Shown here piece after piece: positions 60,475 to 64,000 of a stretch of DNA of 64,000 nucleotides; the first letter of the stretch is position 1, and each line of letters starts with the position of its first letter. The position numbers and the translations under genes were made by a program. This DNA is from Bauldia sp963759235. GTDB taxonomy: Bacteria; Pseudomonadota; Alphaproteobacteria; Rhizobiales; Kaistiaceae. Below the pieces are notes generated by a model that was not told where the DNA came from, ran no database searches, and was given only the letters and a program-made list of their open reading frames with translations. Location of the stretch: NCBI GenBank assembly GCA_963759235.1, contig CAVWYO010000007.1, positions 62,001 to 126,000 of the forward strand, read 5' to 3'.

Positions 60475-60612
60475 TCAGTTCTTGCAGGTCGGCGACCACT
60501 TGGTGCCGATCATTCTTGGATTGCCGGCGACCTTGGCGGTGCCGCCGAGCAGGAGCAGCCGCGACGGGTCGAGCCGAATGACCGGCGGATTGCTCTCAAT
60601 CTTGTCCGACAT
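60475..60612 (-). CDS. Putative RiPP precursor peptide A (45 aa)
   Basis: Opens MSDKIESNPPVIRLDPSRLL, then LLGGTAKVAGNPRMIGTKWS and ends PTCKN. Shares with peptide B the pattern RxLD-like (R-[IL]-[ED]?-L-D), then four leucines, GG, V, NPRM, G and K. The LLLLGG block could be the recognition leader and NPRMIGTKWSPTCKN the core, but the cut or modification site is unknown. It contains one Cys, one Trp and one Lys-rich end not shared by B. Starts with ATG 60612; no strong ribosome-binding site. Located between peptide B and the HExxH gene in the same direction. Confidence 0.6.
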   Translation of the reverse strand: MSDKIESNPPVIRLDPSRLLLLGGTAKVAGNPRMIGTKWSPTCKN

Positions 60613-60662
60613 ATGAAACACCCCTCAAGCCGAGCCGGCACGACATTCGTGGTCCTGGTACC

Positions 60663-60836
60663 TCAAGCGTCGCGCGGCGCCAAGGCCGCCGCGTTGGCCG
60701 GTCCCCTGAGATTGATCATTTTGAAGCCTACCATTCTCGGATTGCACGCCTCGACCGCGCAATCGCCGCCGAGCAATAGCAGCTTGCGGGCATCGAGCTC
60801 GATACGGGACGACTGGGCCGCGACACGGTCCGACAT
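60663..60836 (-). CDS. Putative RiPP precursor peptide B (57 aa)
   Basis: Opens MSDRVAAQSSRIELDARKLL, then LLGGDCAVEACNPRMVGFKM and INLRGPANAAALAPRDA. AGGAG lies seven bases before the ATG at 60836. Same core pattern as peptide A (LLLLGG, then NPRM-G-K) but a longer C-terminus rich in Ala, Asn and Arg. Two paralogous short peptides ahead of a peptide-modifying enzyme, with conserved leader-like and variable tail-like parts, is the classic precursor layout. I recognise neither peptide as a known family. Confidence 0.6.
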   Translation of the reverse strand: MSDRVAAQSSRIELDARKLLLLGGDCAVEACNPRMVGFKMINLRGPANAAALAPRDA

Positions 60837-60970
60837 GCGCCATCTCCTTGGCACTGTGATGCTTCGTGCGTGAGGATACAGCGCGCAGTCGCCCTGTCAA
60901 CGCGCGTCCGACGGCTGCCGACGGATCGGCGGGGTGCGCGGCATCGGGATTTGTCGCAAGCGACCTCCGG

Positions 60971-61498
60971 TCAGGCTTGGCCCTTGACCTCGCCTTCCAC
61001 CCGTTGGACCAGGACGGCCAGCTCCTGCGTCCGGATCTGATCGAGCTTCTCGTGGAGGGCGGCGATCTCGATTTCCGCCTTGAGATTGACCTCGTAATCG
61101 TGGGCGGCGGCCATGCGATCGCGGGCGGCCTGCCGGTTCTGGGACATCAGGATGACCGGCGCCTGCACCGAGGCGAGCAGCGACAGCAGGAGATTGAGGA
61201 AGATGAAGGGATAGGCGTCGAAGGGATGGTCCACCAGGACGAAGAGGTTGAGTCCCGCCCACGCAAGGATGAAGATCCCGAAGGCGATGAGGAATCCCCA
61301 CGAGCCGCCGATCTCCGACACTTTGTCGGCAAGCCTCTGGCCGACGGTGCTCGAGACGTCGAAATCGAGGTTGACGTTGCGCGAGACGGCAAGCCGCCTG
61401 ACCGCCCGCTCGATGACCGTCTTTTCGCGCGGAGTGAGCTCACCCTCGTCGAGGTCGAGAAGCTGCTTGGCGAGATCCGCCATCGTGCTCGTGCTCAT
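60971..61498 (-). CDS. DUF1003 membrane protein (175 aa)
   Basis: N-terminal soluble helix region (LAKQLLDLDEGELTPREKTV), two transmembrane segments (GSWGFLIAFGIFILAWAGLN; FIFLNLLLSLLASVQAPVIL) and the family motif FDAYPFIFLNLLLSLLASVQ, APVILMSQNRQAARDR, followed by a cytoplasmic helical tail. DUF1003 proteins have been linked to cyclophilin-like or stress contexts but their role is unclear. Intact and of normal length. Confidence 0.85.
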   Translation of the reverse strand: MSTSTMADLAKQLLDLDEGELTPREKTVIERAVRRLAVSRNVNLDFDVSSTVGQRLADKVSEIGGSWGFLIAFGIFILAWAGLNLFVLVDHPFDAYPFIFLNLLLSLLASVQAPVILMSQNRQAARDRMAAAHDYEVNLKAEIEIAALHEKLDQIRTQELAVLVQRVEGEVKGQA

Positions 61499-61598
61499 GG
61501 GCCTTCCTCCGTCGCGCTAGAATCGCTGCTGCCGTCGCCGCCCGATTCTAGCGTGACCGATGCCTCGCTTCGCACGAAAATGAACCGAGCCCGGTCGC

Positions 61599-63104
61599 CT
61601 ACAGCGCCGCCTTCGACCCCGCCATTCGTCTGAGCTTTGGAACAAGGATCAGGAAGACGACTGCCGCGGCAATGCCGATCGCCCCATAGATCGGGAAGGC
61701 GTGGCCGTAGATCGCCACTTCCTGGGACGGGCTCGCTCCCTTGGGTACATCCGCCAGTTCCGCCAGCAGGCCGGAGAGGTAGTTCGCCGCCGCGATGCCG
61801 ATGAACCAGATGCCCATGGCGATGCCCGAAAGGCTCTTTGGCGCCAGCGCGGTGGTCAGCGCAAGACCGACGGGCGAGAGACAGAGCTCGGCGGTGGTCA
61901 GCACGAAGTAGAAGAGGACGATCCAGCTGAGATTGGCCTTGGCCCCGGTCGCCGCCTCGAAGATGCCGAGGTCGAGAAGGAGATAGGCGAGGCCGATCAA
62001 GGCCAGGCCGATCGCGAATTTGAGAAGGTCGCCGACCGTGATGCCGCGGCTGGCGAGCCAGTGCCAAAGGAACACCAGCACCGGCGCCACGAGAAGGATG
62101 AAGGCTCCGTTCAGCGAGGCGAATTCCGGCGCCGGGACGACCCAGCCGAAGACCGTCCGCGCGACGTCCCGCTCCGTGAACAGCGTCACCGAAATGTTGT
62201 CCTGAAGATAGACCCCAAAGAAGACGACCGAAGCAGCGACCAGCGCCAGATGGACGTATAGCCGGCGACGAATCTGAGCGGGCTGGCGCAGGATCAGGGC
62301 GACATAGAAGACCACCGCGGCGGAGCCGACCAGTGCCAGGACGCCGCCTGCGAGTTCCGGACGCGCGAGCAGAAGAGCAGCCGCCGCGACCAGCAGGCCC
62401 GCGACGGCGGCAACGACGACCCGCCAGGCTGCCGTTGCCTGAGCGGTCGCCGGCGGCGCGTCCTGGTTCCCGATCCAGCGGCGGCCGAGGCGGTAGGTGA
62501 GGAGCGCCAACAACTTGGCAACGCCCGCCATGGCGAACGCCGCGCCGTAGCCGAATTCGCGCGCGACAAGGCCGGCGAGAAGACTGCCGAGGAACGCCCC
62601 GACATTGATGCCCATGTAGAAAATGGTGAACCCGGACGACCGGCGCGGATCGTCGTCGTCGTAGTAGCGGCCGAGCAGCGCCGAAACGTTGGCCTTGAAG
62701 AACCCCATCCCCACGACAAGAACGGCGAGCGCCCCGTACATGACGGTGATCGAGCCGAACGCGAGAGCGAAGTAGCCGAGCGACATCAACGCGGCGCCGA
62801 CGATGATCGACCAGCCGAAACCAAGCACCCGATCGGCGGCAAATCCGCCGGCGACCGTCGCCAGGAACGCGAACGAGTAATAGGCACCGAAGATGAGGAA
62901 GGCCTTCGAATCCGGCATCTTGAGGTCTTCGGTGAGGTAGAGCGTGAAGATCGAGACCATCACGTAGTAGCCGAACCGTTCCCAGGTCTCGGTCAGGAAG
63001 AGGACGTAGAGGACCTTCGGCTGACGCCGCAAAGCGGCGCGCATTGACCCCGCGGGCGTCTCTTGATCTGTTGGTTCTTCCCTGGGGGCATCAGGCTGCG
63101 GCAT
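61599..63104 (-). CDS. Proton-dependent oligopeptide (POT/PTR2) family transporter
   Basis: A 501-residue protein with 12-14 hydrophobic helices. Signature 1: LTETWERFGYYVMVSIFTLYL-type (ETWERFGYY, the ExxER motif of POT transporters); GFFKANVSALLGRYYDDDDP; FYMGINVGAFLGSLLAG; C-terminal FVLTTAELCLSPVGLALTTA. Uptake of di- and tripeptides with protons is expected. ATG at 63104 is selected since an earlier in-frame start adds 45 residues without membrane or family character. It is divergent from the flavin oxidoreductase gene. Link to the RiPP-like cluster 1 kb away is possible but unsupported. Confidence 0.88.
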   Translation of the reverse strand: MPQPDAPREEPTDQETPAGSMRAALRRQPKVLYVLFLTETWERFGYYVMVSIFTLYLTEDLKMPDSKAFLIFGAYYSFAFLATVAGGFAADRVLGFGWSIIVGAALMSLGYFALAFGSITVMYGALAVLVVGMGFFKANVSALLGRYYDDDDPRRSSGFTIFYMGINVGAFLGSLLAGLVAREFGYGAAFAMAGVAKLLALLTYRLGRRWIGNQDAPPATAQATAAWRVVVAAVAGLLVAAAALLLARPELAGGVLALVGSAAVVFYVALILRQPAQIRRRLYVHLALVAASVVFFGVYLQDNISVTLFTERDVARTVFGWVVPAPEFASLNGAFILLVAPVLVFLWHWLASRGITVGDLLKFAIGLALIGLAYLLLDLGIFEAATGAKANLSWIVLFYFVLTTAELCLSPVGLALTTALAPKSLSGIAMGIWFIGIAAANYLSGLLAELADVPKGASPSQEVAIYGHAFPIYGAIGIAAAVVFLILVPKLRRMAGSKAAL

Positions 63105-63169
63105 GCCACAATCATGAGCGAATCGCGTCGGAACGTCGACCCTTTCACCGCCGGCCACGGAGATCTGGG

Positions 63170-64000
63170 ATGCGGCTCGATAGCGCTTTGAAAGACCTTG
63201 AACGGCGCCTTCCCGGACGCGTCGCCGCGCCCGGTTCACCCGGCTGGGAATCGGCGCGGCAGGTCTTCGCCTGGGTCGGCCGCCGGCGTTCGCCGCTCGC
63301 CTCGGTCCGTCCCGCAGACCGGTCGGAGGTGGCGGCGGTTCTGGCCTGGGCCAGCGACGCCGGCGTCAAGGTTTCGCCGCGCTCGGGTGGCCATGCCTTC
63401 GATGGGTTCTCCATCCAGGACGACACGATCCTTCTCGATCTTCGCGATCTCAACCAGGCGACACTGAGACCCGACGGCCGGTTCGAGGTCATGCCGGCCG
63501 TCACCAACATCGGCGTCGCCGAAGTGCTCGGGCCGAAGGACCGTGCTCTGCCGGTCGGCGACTGCCCGACCGTCGGGCTCGGCGGTCTGATCACCGGCGG
63601 CGGCTTCGGCTACGCAGGGCGGCTGTTCGGGCTCACCTGCGATCTCCTGGTCGAGGCGACCGTGGCGCGCCCGGACGGGTCGCTGGTCCGGGCTGCCGCC
63701 GACGAGAACGCCGACCTGTTCTGGGCTTGTCGCGGCGGCGGCGGGACGGCCGGCGTCGTCACCGACATGGTCCTCGAAACGCATCCTGTCGCGCGAATCA
63801 CCACCGTCTCGATCGCCTGGCGATGGGCAGAGGCCCATGAGGCCCTCGCCTTGCACGCGCGGTGCATAGGCGAGGCACCCCGCAAGCTCGACCTCAAGCT
63901 CAAGATTCGCACGACCGGCGCCGACCGCTTCTTCGACACCGCAAGCGCCGGCGTCGAAGGCTCCGATGCCGGCACGCCGCTGGTGCACCTGGACGGCGAA
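63170..64000 (+). CDS. FAD-linked (BBE-type) oxidoreductase, 3' end cut by window edge
   Basis: ATG at 63170 with GGAG 7 bases upstream; the frame is open to the end (277 codons). FAD_binding_4 domain: RPADRSEVAAVLAWASDAGV, then KVSPRSGGHAFDGFSIQDDT with the His that can carry 8-alpha-histidyl FAD, GDCPTVGLGGLITGGGFGYA with a Cys that could give a second covalent link (6-S-cysteinyl), ARPDGSLVRAAADENADLFW and RGGGGTAGVVTDMVLE. This is the berberine-bridge/glucooligosaccharide-oxidase type. Substrate unknown: the substrate-binding and BBE C-terminal parts lie mostly outside the window. Confidence 0.85.
   Translation, partial: MRLDSALKDLERRLPGRVAAPGSPGWESARQVFAWVGRRRSPLASVRPADRSEVAAVLAWASDAGVKVSPRSGGHAFDGFSIQDDTILLDLRDLNQATLRPDGRFEVMPAVTNIGVAEVLGPKDRALPVGDCPTVGLGGLITGGGFGYAGRLFGLTCDLLVEATVARPDGSLVRAAADENADLFWACRGGGGTAGVVTDMVLETHPVARITTVSIAWRWAEAHEALALHARCIGEAPRKLDLKLKIRTTGADRFFDTASAGVEGSDAGTPLVHLDGE

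Noticed and set aside
1..64000. tRNA or rRNA genes as integration targets
   Set aside because: I looked for conserved rRNA segments and tRNA-like cloverleaf motifs by eye and found none. A covariance-model search would be decisive.

Overview
The window is high-GC DNA from an alphaproteobacterium, probably Hyphomicrobiales or Rhodospirillales. This rests on gene content: an H-NS/HvrA-type protein, DUF6074, DUF3489, DUF5681 and ParB-methylase phage modules, divergent GatB/YqeY-carA, and many insertion-sequence remnants. The genus cannot be read from the sequence. Most of the first 55 kb is accessory and scarred by insertions, fusions and single-base frameshifts. From about 56 kb onward the DNA is orderly and every gene is intact.

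Layout. 0-2.4 kb: an LsrR-like regulator (cut by the window edge) overlapping an LsrK-like autoinducer-2 kinase. 2.4-5.3 kb: a scar zone with a transposase tail, a 168-bp MITE-like element, a decayed IS256 element, a trkH tail and a kdpE gene fused to a duplicated RTX tail. 5.8-9.3 kb: a large RTX protein. 9.9-10.6 kb: a serine recombinase. 11.7-19.0 kb: an array of secreted beta-solenoid/RTX paralogues on the + strand, entered through a sulfotransferase N-terminal fragment. 19-23.2 kb: a nuclease remnant, a zinc-ribbon protein and a phage-like ParB/methylase module. 23.3-27.8 kb: an NDUFA9-like protein, DUF3489, H-NS-like and DUF6074 proteins, with dispersed palindromic repeats. 27.9-29.5 kb: a gene pair containing a truncated QueC-like protein. 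29.5-33.2 kb: the sulfotransferase C-terminal fragment joined to more solenoid paralogues, now on the - strand. 33.3-35.4 kb: small hypothetical genes. 35.6-38.9 kb: a complete His-Xaa-Ser system (hxsD-hxsB-hxsC-hxsA). 39-40.8 kb: a second IS256 copy lying between two broken genes. 40.9-43.9 kb: a TIR-nSTAND-formylglycine-generating-enzyme-like fusion beside a low-GC decayed secreted protein (44-47.3 kb). 47.3-51.4 kb: IS3, IS5, IS481 and IS21 material and an Mrr-type endonuclease. 51.5-55.6 kb: a terminase/DUF5681/ParB-methylase phage module. 56.3-64 kb: ferredoxin-reductase-like protein, GatB/YqeY, carA, a HExxH peptide-modifying enzyme with two putative precursor peptides, DUF1003, a POT transporter and a partial flavin oxidoreductase.

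Three systems deserve attention. (1) At 59.4-60.8 kb two small paralogous peptides precede a HExxH protein of the RiPP-modification type; I do not recognise the peptides, so this may be an undescribed RiPP family. (2) The solenoid/RTX paralogues form two oppositely oriented half-arrays whose broken ends both carry pieces of one sulfotransferase gene. An inversion of about 18 kb would turn them into one tandem array of eight genes. (3) The Hxs cassette carries seven H-x-S triplets and two radical SAM maturases. Frameshifts cluster in the accessory region and are absent from the last 8 kb, which favours real gene decay over general assembly error.
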